From Phytopythium helicoides (lineage: Eukaryota > Oomycota > Peronosporomycetes > Pythiales > Pythiaceae), in contig JANFNE010000036.1 in the NCBI GenBank assembly GCA_024867545.1, positions 553,633 to 617,632 of the forward strand: a DNA stretch of 64,000 nucleotides, in the 5' to 3' direction. Below, piece after piece: positions 1 to 11,700 of the stretch. Each line of letters begins with the position of its first letter. The stretch's first letter is position 1. The notes under the pieces were generated by a model. That model ran no database searches. It worked only from the letters and a program-made list of their open reading frames with translations, and was not told the origin of the DNA. The translations under genes and the position numbers were made by a program.

Positions 1-312
1 ATGCCCAATGAACGCGAGGTGTGGTGGATAAGTGTGTGGACCACTTGATTTAGTGGTCCACTCGGACGACGTGGTCCACATGGAAAGTAGCCGGTTCCTC
101 AATCCCAGCTGGTCGTTTCTAGTCGCATACAAAGCCCAAGTGCCGCGCTCTGACTCGCTCTCGACGTCAACCAAGATCGCGGGAGAACCTAGCGGCCCAG
201 ACTCTACGAGCGAGGTGGCGGCCCCGTTATCCCAGCATCTGCAGTGGTCGCGGGACGTTAATCGCGGCCCACTCGGCAACTGGACGCGAGGCGAACAGCG
301 AACCCCGCAGCG
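1..312. other. Upstream region of the protease gene
   Basis: No gene is supported here. The stretch lies directly before the protease start codon and presumably holds its promoter and 5' UTR. Apart from the small inverted repeat annotated separately at 36-61, I see no recognisable regulatory element or RNA gene. An open frame across it has no ATG start and no protein-like composition. Confidence 0.5.
36..79. repeat. Short inverted repeat GTGGACCAC / GTGGTCCAC with an extra copy
   Basis: GTGGACCAC at 36-44 is followed, after an 8-base spacer, by its exact reverse complement at 53-61, so this can form a 9-bp hairpin. The second half occurs again at 71-79. Function is unknown. It could be a protein binding site upstream of the protease or a chance remnant of a repeat. 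Confidence 0.5.
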
Positions 313-2415
313 ATGAAGACGCCGACGCTGCTGCTGTTGCTGGCGCTGGCCTCACGCTCCGCCGACGGCTACTCGTTCTCGGACGCCATGGCCACGGCCG
401 CGCCCTCGGCCAGCGACAGCGACAGCGCCAGCGCCAGCGGCTCGGCGCTGACCGCCAACGAGGAGGAGCGCATCTACGGCGGCTCGGAGGCCGACGCCGC
501 GCTCTACCCGTTCATCGTGTCGCTCCGCAACAGCGAGGACGGAGAGACGTACTGCGGCGGCGCGCTCGTGTCGAGCGAGTACGTCGTCACGGCCGCGCAC
601 TGCGTCAAGGACGCAGATATGTACGCGAGCATCGGCTCGCGCTACGGCTCGGGCACGGCCGAGGGCGTGCAGATCAAGGTCGCGCAGGGCTACGTGCACC
701 CCGACTACAACAAGTCGGCGCACCTGTACGACATCGGCATGCTCAAGCTCGAGACCGCGGCCTCGTACGACCCCGTCGAGTTGTGCGCAGCCGACGGATC
801 CGACAACGAGGTAGACACAGTCGCCGTCGTGCGCGGCTGGGGACTCACCGAGAGTGGCAGCGAGGCCGCCACGCTTATGGAGGTCAACGTGCGCATCGTC
901 TCGAACGCCGATTGCAACAAGGACTACGACGGCCGCATCACAGACGGCATGCTGTGCGCAGGAGAGGGCGACGGCAAGGACTCGTGCAACGGAGACTCGG
1001 GTGGCCCGCTCATGGAGAACGACAAGCTCATCGGCCTCGTCAGCTGGGGCGGCGTCTGTGGAGAGGCCGCCGGTGTCTACACGCGCGTCACCTACGTGCT
1101 TGACTACATCAACCAGTTCATCGGCAATAGCACGAGTGGCAGCAGCAGCGGTAGCACCACCGTGACGGAGCCGAGCACGACTGCCCCTGCCACGACCGCG
1201 CCAGCCACAGATGCTCCTGCTACGACTGCGCCAGCCACAGATGCTCCTGCTACGACTGCGCCAGCCACAGCGGCTCCTGCGACGACCGCGCCAGTCACAG
1301 CAGCTCCTGCGACCACAGCTCCAGCAACCACAGCTCCTGCTACGACCGCACCGGCCACCGAGTCTGCGTCGAAGAGCGACACTGTGCAGCAGACTACGAC
1401 TACATCTGCGACTTCAGCTCCGGTTGCGACTACCACAGCTCCAGTTGCAACGACAGCCGCGCCTGTAGCAACGACATCCGCACCTGTGGCAACGACGGCT
1501 GCTCCAGTTGCATCAACAGCCGCACCTGTGGTGACTACGGCTGCTCCGATTGCTACGACTGCTGCTCCGGTTGTCACGACTGCTGCACCGACTAGTTCGG
1601 GTAAGGGCTGCAGCGTTTACCGCGGCCGCCGCCGCCTCCAGTCTCTGAGCGAAGAGGAGATTGAGGAGGAGGAGGAGGACGCTGAGGAGGCTGTCAAAGC
1701 TGCCAAGGAGAAGGAGGAGGAAGCCGAGGAGGATCTGGAGGAAGCCGAGGAGAATGGCAACGCCGAGGAGAAGGAGGAAGCGGCCGAGGCCAAGAAAGCG
1801 GCCAAGAAGGAGCTCGAAGAGGCCGAAGACGAGGAGGAAGAGCTCGAGGAAGAGGAGGAGGCTGAGAAGGAGTCGGAGCTAGCCAAGACAGTTAAGGATG
1901 ACGATGACGACACGACCTCGTTGGAGGAGAAGGTTGATTCTGCCGAGTCTGAAGAGGACGAGGACGAAGAGGAGGATGAAGAAGAGGACGAAGGTGATCG
2001 TATGCGCCAGCTTCAGTCCAAGGCAGAGCAGGTCATCGAGCAAGAGCGTGAGGAGATCGACGAGGCTGTCGAGTACGCCGAAGAGAAGGAGCAAGATGCC
2101 GCGGAGGAGATCTCCGAAGGAGAGGCCAACAGCGACGAGGACGAGATCAAGGAAGGCGAGGAGATCGAGGCAGCAGCCGAGCAGGAGCTGACCGAGGCTG
2201 AAGAGGAGGGCGAGGAGCTTGAAGACGAGGAAGAGGAGGAGAAGGAGAAGGAGGTGGAAGAGGCCGCTAGTGCCGCCAACGCCAAGAAGGAGGAGGCCGC
2301 TGAGGAGGAAGCTGCCGAGGAGGCCAGCGAGAACGCAGCCGACGACGAGGATGAGGATGAAGACGGGAGCGACGAGGATGAAGACGAAGATGAGAGGAAG
2401 CAGGAGAAGAAGTAG
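313..2415 (+). CDS. Secreted trypsin-like serine protease (S1 family) with mucin-like linker and acidic tail
   Basis: A 700-residue protein that starts with a hydrophobic signal peptide (about residues 1-19), so it is probably secreted. Residues 54-270 form an S1 peptidase domain. His96 lies in TAAHC, Asp140 in YDIGML and Ser229 in GDSGGP, so the catalytic triad is intact. Asp223, six residues before the serine, predicts trypsin-like cleavage after Lys/Arg. It resembles the proteases and glucanase-inhibitor relatives of oomycetes, but those inhibitors have lost triad residues and this one has not. After the domain comes a Thr/Ala/Pro-rich, probably O-glycosylated linker (about residues 275-430). 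A roughly 270-residue Glu/Asp/Ala/Lys-rich tail follows, which is strongly acidic and probably helical. The tail begins after a basic RGRRR stretch that could be a processing site. The frame is uninterrupted. Substrate and partners are unknown. Confidence 0.88.
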   Translation: MKTPTLLLLLALASRSADGYSFSDAMATAAPSASDSDSASASGSALTANEEERIYGGSEADAALYPFIVSLRNSEDGETYCGGALVSSEYVVTAAHCVKDADMYASIGSRYGSGTAEGVQIKVAQGYVHPDYNKSAHLYDIGMLKLETAASYDPVELCAADGSDNEVDTVAVVRGWGLTESGSEAATLMEVNVRIVSNADCNKDYDGRITDGMLCAGEGDGKDSCNGDSGGPLMENDKLIGLVSWGGVCGEAAGVYTRVTYVLDYINQFIGNSTSGSSSGSTTVTEPSTTAPATTAPATDAPATTAPATDAPATTAPATAAPATTAPVTAAPATTAPATTAPATTAPATESASKSDTVQQTTTTSATSAPVATTTAPVATTAAPVATTSAPVATTAAPVASTAAPVVTTAAPIATTAAPVVTTAAPTSSGKGCSVYRGRRRLQSLSEEEIEEEEEDAEEAVKAAKEKEEEAEEDLEEAEENGNAEEKEEAAEAKKAAKKELEEAEDEEEELEEEEEAEKESELAKTVKDDDDDTTSLEEKVDSAESEEDEDEEEDEEEDEGDRMRQLQSKAEQVIEQEREEIDEAVEYAEEKEQDAAEEISEGEANSDEDEIKEGEEIEAAAEQELTEAEEEGEELEDEEEEEKEKEVEEAASAANAKKEEAAEEEAAEEASENAADDEDEDEDGSDEDEDEDERKQEKK
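1165..1595 (+). repeat. Tandem Thr/Ala/Pro coding repeats in the protease linker
   Basis: Inside the protease gene, short units encoding variants of A-P-A-T-T, A-P-A-T-D and A-P-V-A-T-T are repeated many times. Two 30-base units around 1204-1263 are almost identical, which suggests recent slippage. At protein level this is a mucin-like, extended and probably glycosylated spacer. Its copy number is likely to vary between strains. Confidence 0.8.
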
Positions 2416-2788
2416 GTGGCGTGCGCGTGCTCGTGAGTGTCGCGTTGCGTAAAGTGCTGTGGCGTGCCGTGGTGTATTGTAAGCTAGGGCGAGCAACCTG
2501 GCGAGGTGGCGAGGAATAGACCAATTCGCAGTGCCCTCATACGAATTCCGTTCTCGTGGTGTCTGGGAAGCTCACTTTATTGCGTTGGTGGACTTCGGAG
2601 CTTTGCGTTTGTATCTTTTGATTTGAGAGACGGCAAGTCTGGCAAGCATGTTCTCGACGTGAACAAGCCTCGAGACAATGAAAGGCACCTCATGGTCTTG
2701 AACATCCTGAGCCGTTATCGCGACTGTTGATCGACCAGGTGCGGCGTCTTCTCCACATTCGACTCAATCTCCCTTGCGTGCCGCCGTG
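2416..2788. other. Intergenic region between protease and CFAP gene
   Basis: No gene is supported. It should contain the protease 3' UTR and the promoter of the downstream flagellar gene. I see no RNA gene, strong repeat or conserved motif. Confidence 0.5.
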
Positions 2789-5700
2789 ATGTCGGTCGAC
2801 GCGACCGTCAGGCATGTATTCGGCTATGCTGCAGCTCCGGGTGGTCCGCCGTTGCAGCTCGCGGACGAGCACACGCTCGTGCTCGTCACTGGCCATGCTC
2901 TGCGGTTCACGTCAACGGTCTCGTTCGCTCAGCACTTGCTAGTCCGGCCGCGTCCTCGCCAGCTCACTGCCTTCGACTGCAACTGGCGGTCGCACACCAT
3001 CGCACTGGCAGCTCGCGAGCCTCGAGCTGACATTGCACTCTACTCATTTCCTGACAAGAAGCTGCGAGGGCGGCTAAGCTGTCACGCCTCAAATGCGGCC
3101 AGTAGTACGTTTGAGTACTCGCACATCAAGTTCTCGCGCTTGTGGTCGTCGACTGGTGAGTCTCTCGCCTCATGTCGGCGACCAGGAGAGTGCAATCAAG
3201 CCCACTGCAGTGGATGACTCGCCTCGACCTTCAAGTGAACAGGTCAAGCCCGCAGCAAACGCTGTGCATCTGGGACGTCGACCAGCTCACGCCTCTCGCA
3301 GGCTGTGAAGGTGCCATGGTAATGATCCACGTCGCTTTCATTTCATTTGACCCGAGCAACTCGGATCAGTTCGTAGTAGGCGGCGATGATGGCCTGCAGG
3401 TCTGGAAAGTCTACTCGCTTGAGCGAGGAAGCAATCTTCTCCGCGCCATGCCCATTAAGATCATGACTAGTAATGCTCCAAGTGTCCCCGATGGGGTGGA
3501 AGAGAGCCGAGGGCAGTTCGTCTGCCATGCGTGGAAGCCTATGGGACGCTTACTCGTCGCCAATCGCGCCGGTGAGCTACTGCTAGTGGACACCTCGACG
3601 GCTGCTATTGAGAAGGAGCTTCCACTCGCTATGCGCTCGGACCGCTGCGTCATTGCAGGCATCATCGCCACGGCCGAGACAATCGTCGTGCTGTATGCAG
3701 ATGGCTCGATTGTCTGGCTCAATGACGTAGGAGACGAAGTGCTACAAAGAGCAATGCTGCCGAGCGTGGATGGCATGCCTGCTTTGTCAAATGACGAAGA
3801 CGTGGAGAGCGGAGAGCAGCTTCCCTGTGTCATCACGGCAGTGGCATGCGCACCTTCGTACTCGAAGGCATTTGTGGCAACGCATGACGGGCAAATCTTT
3901 GAGGTCAAAACTAGTGTCCAGCAGGATGACGAAGACGACGACGGAGGAGTTGGTATGAGTGACACTATGGTGTCGTCATCGAGCGAGTCGCTGTTGGTGA
4001 CGCCATGGAGTAAATCTCCAACTGGTGCCGTGTGTGCGAGCGCTGCACTCACCCCAGTCGGAGGCACACTTGCCGGGGGAGATGCTTTGTTAGCGACTGG
4101 CGGGTCAAGTGGCAGCCTATCACTGTGGAGTTTGACATCATGTCGAATCATTGACGTGACCGACGTTGCCACACTCTTCGCAACTTCGCTTCTTGATAAA
4201 GAGCCTCTTGGGAGCAGTTCAATCACTCGGACTATTGTTAATGCTCCTCCTCCAGTTGTCATCACTGCCTTAGCAGCGCGTCCGGCAGACCCAATTCTGG
4301 TCGTTGGCGATCACATGGGTCGTTTGCGCGCACTCTGTGTTGCCAAAGGTCATCGGTGGGGACGCTAACAGCTTTAGCACTATGCTCGATGGAAATACCG
4401 GTACCAGTGCTGCTGTAGAGCTGCTACCACTTCACTCTGTGCAGCTCGCAAGCCTCCTGGCGCCAATCGACATTTTGGAGCTACATCCGACACAGCCCGT
4501 TCTTCTTGCAGCATCAACGCATGACCGGGTAGTCTTCCTATTATCAATGGACCACGAAAAACGCTTTCAGGCTCTCGCGATTCTTGAGCTGGAAAATGCC
4601 GGCGAGTCCGTAGTCGACGTTCGGTGGAGCGCGCCGGCGCACTCGCCAAGCTCATTGACTGTGACGTGCTTCTCCTCTCAAGGCCTCTTCTACGTCGCTC
4701 GGTATCAGGGCTCTTCATCCGAAGTCTCGTCAACTCCGGTTCAGCTGAGAGGCAAGATTGTGGCTTTTGGCGAGGAAGTGCTTCCCTACTGCTCAAGTTT
4801 GCGGCTACTAGCTAGCGCTCCAATGAGCATGATGCTTGCAGCTGCACCAACTCATGGAGACCTTGTGCTCATGAAATATCCTGACATTGTGCTTGATCCA
4901 ACAGAGAAGATCAGCATAACATCCAAGGTGCTAGCAAAAGATGCACATGATGGTGGTGTATCTGCAGATCGTTCTTTTCCCACACACTTTGTCGAATGGG
5001 TCAGGAGCTTGTAGCTACTGCGGGTACGGATGGTGTCGTTACGCTGTGGTTTGTTTCATACGGGACTGGTGGAACGACAACATCTAATACATCCCCATCG
5101 GGTGAGAGTTCGAGCAGCCCGAGTGCGTGACTGGCAGCTCGAAGATGTGCAAGTAGCCAAGAAGCGATCAATCGTCGCTCACTCTGGGCCTGTTACGTCG
5201 CTACGGTTTCTCACCCTTGAATAACGAAGGTGAGCTGGCTTTGGTGTCAACCGGAGCGGATGGTCATGTGTTCGTTTTGGATGTTCGCCTTCATTTCACG
5301 CCAACTGGAGGGTCCGGACCCGAGCTTGTTACTTCTGCTTTACCAACCGAGGGTGACGTGGAAAGCGACCAGCAACTCATGAACCCCCTTTACTTGAATG
5401 TGGCCGCTTTTGCCAAGTATGAGAGTGTGTTTCAGCCCGAAGTCGAGGTTGAGCGTACACCACTGCTCACTGTACTTCAGGAAAGTGACGCGAGAATGGC
5501 GCGTGAGCGCAGCGATCCTCGCAAGGATGATGTCCGGGCGAGACTGCGGGATTTAACTGGAAAGCTGAAGTTTCTACTGGCTGAGAACGAACAAGCTCCC
5601 TGAAGACGAGCGTCTGCCACGGGATGAGTTTGTGCTCAACATCGAATGGAAGGAGCAGCTCTTGAGGGAGTATCGAATACGTGCTGACAAGGTTCGAGAA

Positions 5701-8633
5701 GGTGTGGAGAGAGACTTGTCTCGGATGGCCATAGTTCGTGAGCGGATGAAGCGCGAGTTCTGGGACTCGCACGAAGAGCATGGAGTGCAGCTCGACGGAT
5801 TATTTCCCTGGTCATTCCTTGAGCTCTACAACAGGCAGCCAAGTCGCCCCTCCCAGTCTTTAACTTTCCCATGCGCAAGCTTTCGCGAAAGGAGTTACTA
5901 CGAAGTCGTCAGATTGAATTGTTGCGACTCATCGAGTTGGCACACCATCGGCAAGAAGCAAAGGATGCAAGCAGCAGTCATCATAATGACAAGTATATTG
6001 AAAGGTTTGCCCAGACTCTACCTCCAGCTCTTGACTGGATACTTGACGCTGGACGAACACATCCATCTGTTTGGGCCGAGGTCTCGTCAATAGATACTAG
6101 TACTGCACAAGCGGCTGCCCCTGCAGCTCTACAAATTAATCTGCCAACCGATCTCAATGCTGTAACTGCACTGCATCTTGTGTACCATCCAGCTGCAGCT
6201 CGTTCGTCCCGGCAGCAACGAGCACAAATTTTGCTGCTAAAAGCTTGCGTTCGCCAATTGGCTTCAGGGTTTAACGCCGAGTTTGCCGCTATATCGCGGC
6301 TCAAGAGCGCAAAGATAGATGAAGTCGAGGCCAAGAATGCGCGAATGACTGAGATTTTAGGAGAGCTCGCCTACATCAGCACTTTAACGGCACCCAACGT
6401 GTCACCTAGTGCCATACCCAGTGATCAACTCCCGCTGAGTCCCTTCTTGGGCTCCTCACGAGGTTGCCACATCAATTCTCGAGATCTTACCTGACGAAAT
6501 GACGCAGAAAGCCGTATGAGACTGAAGCGATGAGGCAACAACGCGCTAAAGAGCGTGAGGAAGCTCGAGCTCTTGAGGCACAGCGTGCTCAAGATGATGC
6601 GGCAGGACGAGCCCTGTGCGATATGATGAATGGGACACTAGAGGTAAAAAAAGAGCATCCGTTCGCGGCGGCATCTGCTGCGTTACTCGCAGCGGGATCC
6701 GCCGCAAAGGAACCATGGATGGTCGAGCTTTCTCCAGAGGAAATGACGCCTGAGCAGAGGCAACAGATCGCGCAGCTCGAGAATGCGCAAGCCAAATTGC
6801 GTGAGGAGCAAGAAAAATACCGCAAGGGTTTGGATCTCGAGCTGAAAAAGTTGAGAGCTGATGTTGTTGACATCGCGCGTGGATTTGATGAGAAACTACG
6901 CTCACTGCATAGCAGATACTTTGCCACGCGCCGGAAGGCTCTAGCGCAACACCTGTACGAGCTTCGCCTTGGCGAGCACCTCATGGCGCGGGAGTGTGTC
7001 GAGGTAGAAGTGTCCAATGCGGAGAACCAAGTGAATAATTGCTCACGAGCGGTGGAGGAAGCTCAAAAAGACGTCGATGTCTTCTCAGCAAGGCTCGAGA
7101 AGTGCAAAGACGAATGGCACCGCGCCAGCGACGAAGACCGAGCATTGGAGAAGGGGTTTGCTCGGGACCTGGACGAGCTACTTGCAAGCTCTTCCAGCTC
7201 TACCAGTTTATCAAACTTAGCGCCACCTGTTGACCACGAGTTACTAAAGCATTTGTTGGAGCTATTCCGCAAACGAAAAGCTGATGATCTATCTGGCGGT
7301 GGGGCTGGAAATGCTGCAGGTTCATCTAGAGCACTTGGAGCACGTGGAAAGAGCTCGCAGCATCTGACAGCAAAGCAAAAACTGCTTGCAGAGAGCAATG
7401 CAACCGGTGTGTCCGCAAATAATGGTCCAGGATCGGTGGCAGCAAACTCTCGTGTCATGGCAGCTGCCAATGTCCTCCAATCTACTCTAGCGCGCACCAA
7501 CAGTGTTCGAGAAGACCTTGATGCTTCATCTCTGAATCTCGACCCGTTTCAGACCATAAACGACGACCCCATTCTGTCCCCTGCGATGGCACTGTCATCT
7601 GCTGCCATGGTTGTTACCCCTCTCGACTACGAGTCGGACCGACCCGACGGCGTCTTGATCGAAGATCGGGTGTGGCGAGCACTGAATTCACTTCGATCGA
7701 AAAAAATCCTGAGTGAGCGGGCAGTGCGGGAAAAGGCTGACGCTCTTGCTCGGGCTCGAGCTACAAGTGAAGAGCTTCAGCGGCACTTGACGCATCGCCA
7801 AGCAGAACTTTTGACTGCACACTCAAGACTATCAGGACTTCGAGACCAGCTTGTGCAGTTAGGAAGCAACACTCCACTGATGGTGCTCGTTAAGCAAGGC
7901 CAAGACGAGTCGAGCGGAGGTTTTAGTGTATCTGCGGTGACAGGTGTAGAGGATGACGATGCATTGCTGGTCGCTCGCTCCAAAGTCGAATCACTCAACG
8001 ATATTATTCGACTTCATGGCCAGGAGCAAGTCGGGGTACTAGGGAAGATCAAGGACTTTCGCAAAAGCATTAATGTCATGGAGTGGGAGCATGCCCTATT
8101 GGCTCTTCAGGCTCGAGACGCCGACGAAAAGTACACGGATCTCCAGCTGCTCCGCGTCACAAGAGAATTGCAAGAACTCTTTCAGCACGGGGGTGACTCT
8201 GCTAGGCGCCACGCCCGGGAGGCTGCGTTGCTCGAGGCCAAGCTGGCTCACCTAGGACAGCATCGAGCTCGAACCAACTCCAAGCTCGGCGAGAAGCGTG
8301 CTGCCCTGATGCAGCAGCTGCGAGAGCGTGAGCGCGAAAACCGAAACTTTCGCGAGCAGTTGCGCACGCTTGAGACTCAGGTACAAATTCGTGAAGAAAT
8401 CTGTGCTAGTCGTCGGCGTCGATTCCCGGACAGTGGTGCTGACGGAGGTATCGGAGATCCCATCGTCATCATACGGCACTAAGCTCAAGGCGATTGCTGT
8501 GCGCCGCAAGTTGGTTTATCTGGCTCGCGCACAGACAGACGAGATCGAGTTCTTGCGCTTGGAGCTTGATAAAATGCGACGTCGGACATTCCCGAGCTTT
8601 GCACAGCACCAGGCTAGCATGAGCGTCGACTGA
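2789..8633 (+). CDS. CFAP43/CFAP44-type axonemal protein (WD40 repeats plus coiled coil)
   Basis: A very large protein (about 1,900 residues). The N-terminal half carries degenerate WD40 repeats, for example TLCIWD near 3265, and a segment ending VVTLW near 5040. The C-terminal half is a long coiled coil rich in Glu, Arg, Lys and Leu. Hallmarks of the CFAP43/CFAP44 family include a GTLEVKKE segment near 6635, a following EEQEKYRKGL segment near 6807, and the ending MRRRTFPSF near 8575. Family members form the tether linking inner-arm dynein f to the axoneme, which fits an organism with flagellate zoospores. The length is closer to CFAP44, but I do not separate the two paralogues. ATG 2789 is the first in frame. 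An intron starts at 3156 (GTGAGT); its acceptor is approximate, about 3235. The frame then shifts repeatedly (near 4349, 4965, 5000, 5100, 5217, 5600, 5810, 6460, 6512 and 8460), mostly by one extra base. I attribute these shifts to assembly errors. Confidence 0.78.
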
Positions 8634-8744
8634 GTTGAGGTGGAATGGTAAAACAAACGAGGATTCCTCGAACGAGAAAAACATGAAATAGAAAAATGAA
8701 CTCTAAGTTGCTATTACTTGTCGAAAACTCAAGGGTGTCAGCAC

Positions 8745-11700
8745 CTATACAAGCGCTGCTATGCCTGGCCGACAGTTGTCACTATGGTTCGTGCTCGTTG
8801 TCTGCCCGACTGGCCGGAGAGCTGGGAGCAATTCGAACAGAGAATTTGCGCTCCCCAAGATGCGCTTCGTCCGTATAAGATCGTCCACCACAATGCGAAG
8901 CGATCCTGGAACCCAACTAGAAACTGGCGAAGATTCCACGACTAGTGATGCAGTCGTGACAAATAGACGTGCCCAGCGTGGTAGCAGGCGAACGTCAAAA
9001 TCGCTGTGATTCACGAGCTTCTGCGCAAGTTGAGTCGTGTCTTCGCCATCAAACAGTCCTTCAGCAGTTGACAACGCAAGCCCAGTTTTCATTTCCAAGG
9101 CTTCTTCGTATGCCTTGTACCGGCCCTTGTCATTGTTAGCAGCGACAACGATACAATCGACTGCGACTTCGAGCACTGAAAGTGGGAGCAACAGACCGAA
9201 AGGCCCGCACGGACGCCTCTGAAATGGATGCCAAAGCATTTTCGATGCGAGCACCATGGTCGAACCCACGATTTGACGAGTCAACTGGTTTCCATTCATA
9301 GACAGCCACAGCTTGTTCGTGCTGAGACAAGCGCGTTAGACGCTTGACGAGACGCTGCGAGCTTCCACTGAGCACCAAGCTCTTCCCACGCAGTATCCTA
9401 TCGAGACAAACGTGATTAAGTAACCGAAGACGCACCAGTTCACATACCACAGCAGGGCCAAACGCACCTTAATAAGTCTGCAAAGCAGCGACAACAGCAG
9501 ATCAAGCACAGAAGCAGTTGATGAAGATACGGAAATCGACGTCTCGGCAGTCACCAAAGGTGACACAACACGCGCAAACTGAGCCCCAACCCACTCAAGT
9601 GCTGCGCATTTGGTCACAAGCAGCGCGCGGCCCGATTTCGATCGTGCTACAGAGTGCAACACTTGTAGCACGAGTGTCTGGGTATGCTCGTCTGCGACTG
9701 CCGGTGTGGAGAAGAAACTCAGAAGGAGAGACAGAGCGTGGCGACGAGTCATCAGTTGCACATCCTGGTCGTCACGTACACCACGGCGGAGCGAGTGCAG
9801 AAGCCAAGCACGCTCCTGTTTGTACTGTTGAGCCGAGCTTGTCGTTGACGACACGCGGCTGTTGAAAAGCGCGTAAAACATTGGGACATCGTGCAGGTCG
9901 AGAGCCGGTCGCGACAGAAAGAAGGCATTCACGGGTGGATACATGGCGTGCGCCGGGCGGCATAGAATGGAGATCGCATCATTCAAGAACACGGTAATGA
10001 CGGATGGTGCTCGCTGCAGCGGGGTATCCAGCGCACTACGGAAAGCATCCAGCAATAGGTGAATTTGCCTTCCGGCCTTGAAAGCATCGCTACCATTAGC
10101 CGAAGACTCAGCTGCTAGACTCTCGTGAATATGAGCGAGGATTCCATATGCATACTCTCGGACATTCTCGATCGATGATGATGTTGCACGAAGAGCCAAA
10201 CCAAGTAAACCTTGCTGAACAAATGGATCCTCTGCAAGCGCAGACGCTGCGACAAAGTGTGCTAGCATCGGGAATAGATATGCAGGGTCGTACACATCTG
10301 CAGAGTCCTCTCGCTGATCAATTGAGCTAATCAAGGCGAAGTCGTCATCGAAGGGGTTGCTTGCTGGCCAGGCAATCAGCGAGTCGTCACTTGCTGACTC
10401 TATATCACGATCTAGTGGAAACCTCTCGATGGATGCACGCACTCGTCCAAATTCGAGACCCCCGCTGATTAGCCACTTAGCGTCCTCAACAAGATCGGCT
10501 CGTGTTGAAGAAGTGGCATACGACGACGCAGATGCACCAAAACGGAACCCAAAGTGAGCTAAGGAAACAGTGCCCAGCTGCTGTCGCTCAAACTTCATCA
10601 CAAGTGCACGAACGCTTCGGTCAAATCGCGACAGTGTCATGTTGTAAACACCAAGCAGCTGTGCAAACAAAGTTGCCGTGTAAACTTCACTGTAATCAAC
10701 AAGGCCGCTTAGAACACGGATCAAAGTCAGTCGGAAGCTTGCTTGTTCGCTCGAATCGTCAGAGAGACTTGGCACAAAACTTGAATGCTCGGTAATTGCT
10801 GCTAAGTGACCTGCAAAGTCGTAGGCTGGCGCCTTCTTTGCGCATGAAACCATCAGTAGAAGAATGGAGCTGAGCTCGACAAAACACTTGAAAACAGTTT
10901 GGTCGGAGTTCGACTGCACTTCTGCCGCAGCATCGCTAAAGATCGATAGCGTCGTCTTAAGTACTCGTGAAACATTGACGAGGCCAGGCTTAGCTAGAAA
11001 CAGTTGTGCAACAATACCCGCACCTTGGCAGCAGTTGAATGCATCCCGACTGTTTTCTGAAACCGAGCACGCACTGCATCGAACCAGTAGCAATATAAGC
11101 TCCGTCGTTACTTCAGTAGCCTCTTTTGCCTGCAAGCTTTCCAAATTTACATTGTACCAGCTTCTTGCCAGCACCAAAAGACAGACAAGCTGCACGCGTG
11201 TCAGAACAGCACCTTCCTTGTGCTTCTTGATCAGCTTAGAGAAGATGGGTGCCGAAGCTTTAGCCGCATCGTGCAGCTTGTCAGATGAAACCTCATTGGA
11301 TGAGATCCAGTGACGAAGCGTAGCCACTTGGGCCTCCACAAACATCATTTCTTGATCAGGTTGAAGAAGCATCGAGTCTGAAATCTCCGGGATCAACCAG
11401 GTAGTTACAAAACGCCGAAGACCCTCGGTTCGAACGCGTCCAAGTACATCATAAACGCTCCTCATCACCACACAGGCGACATGCGCGTTTTTGAGCTTCT
11501 CTAGCTTGGTCAACAAGCAAGATTCCAACGCTTCAGCCCAGCTACAAACGCCTTCATTGTGAACTTGGGACAGCACCCCGGCTAGCATCCGCAGAATCTG
11601 GGGCTCCTTACACTCTCTTTGCTTTGTCAAGTACAACGCTTCTTCGATGATAGCTGGGGCAAATGTGGAGTCAAGCGCATCCACTGCATTGCATCCGCTA

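Noticed and set aside
3411..4265. Reverse-strand open frame of 284 codons.
   Set aside because: Exactly antisense to conserved WD40 coding sequence of the CFAP gene; Ser/Pro/Thr-rich shadow translation.
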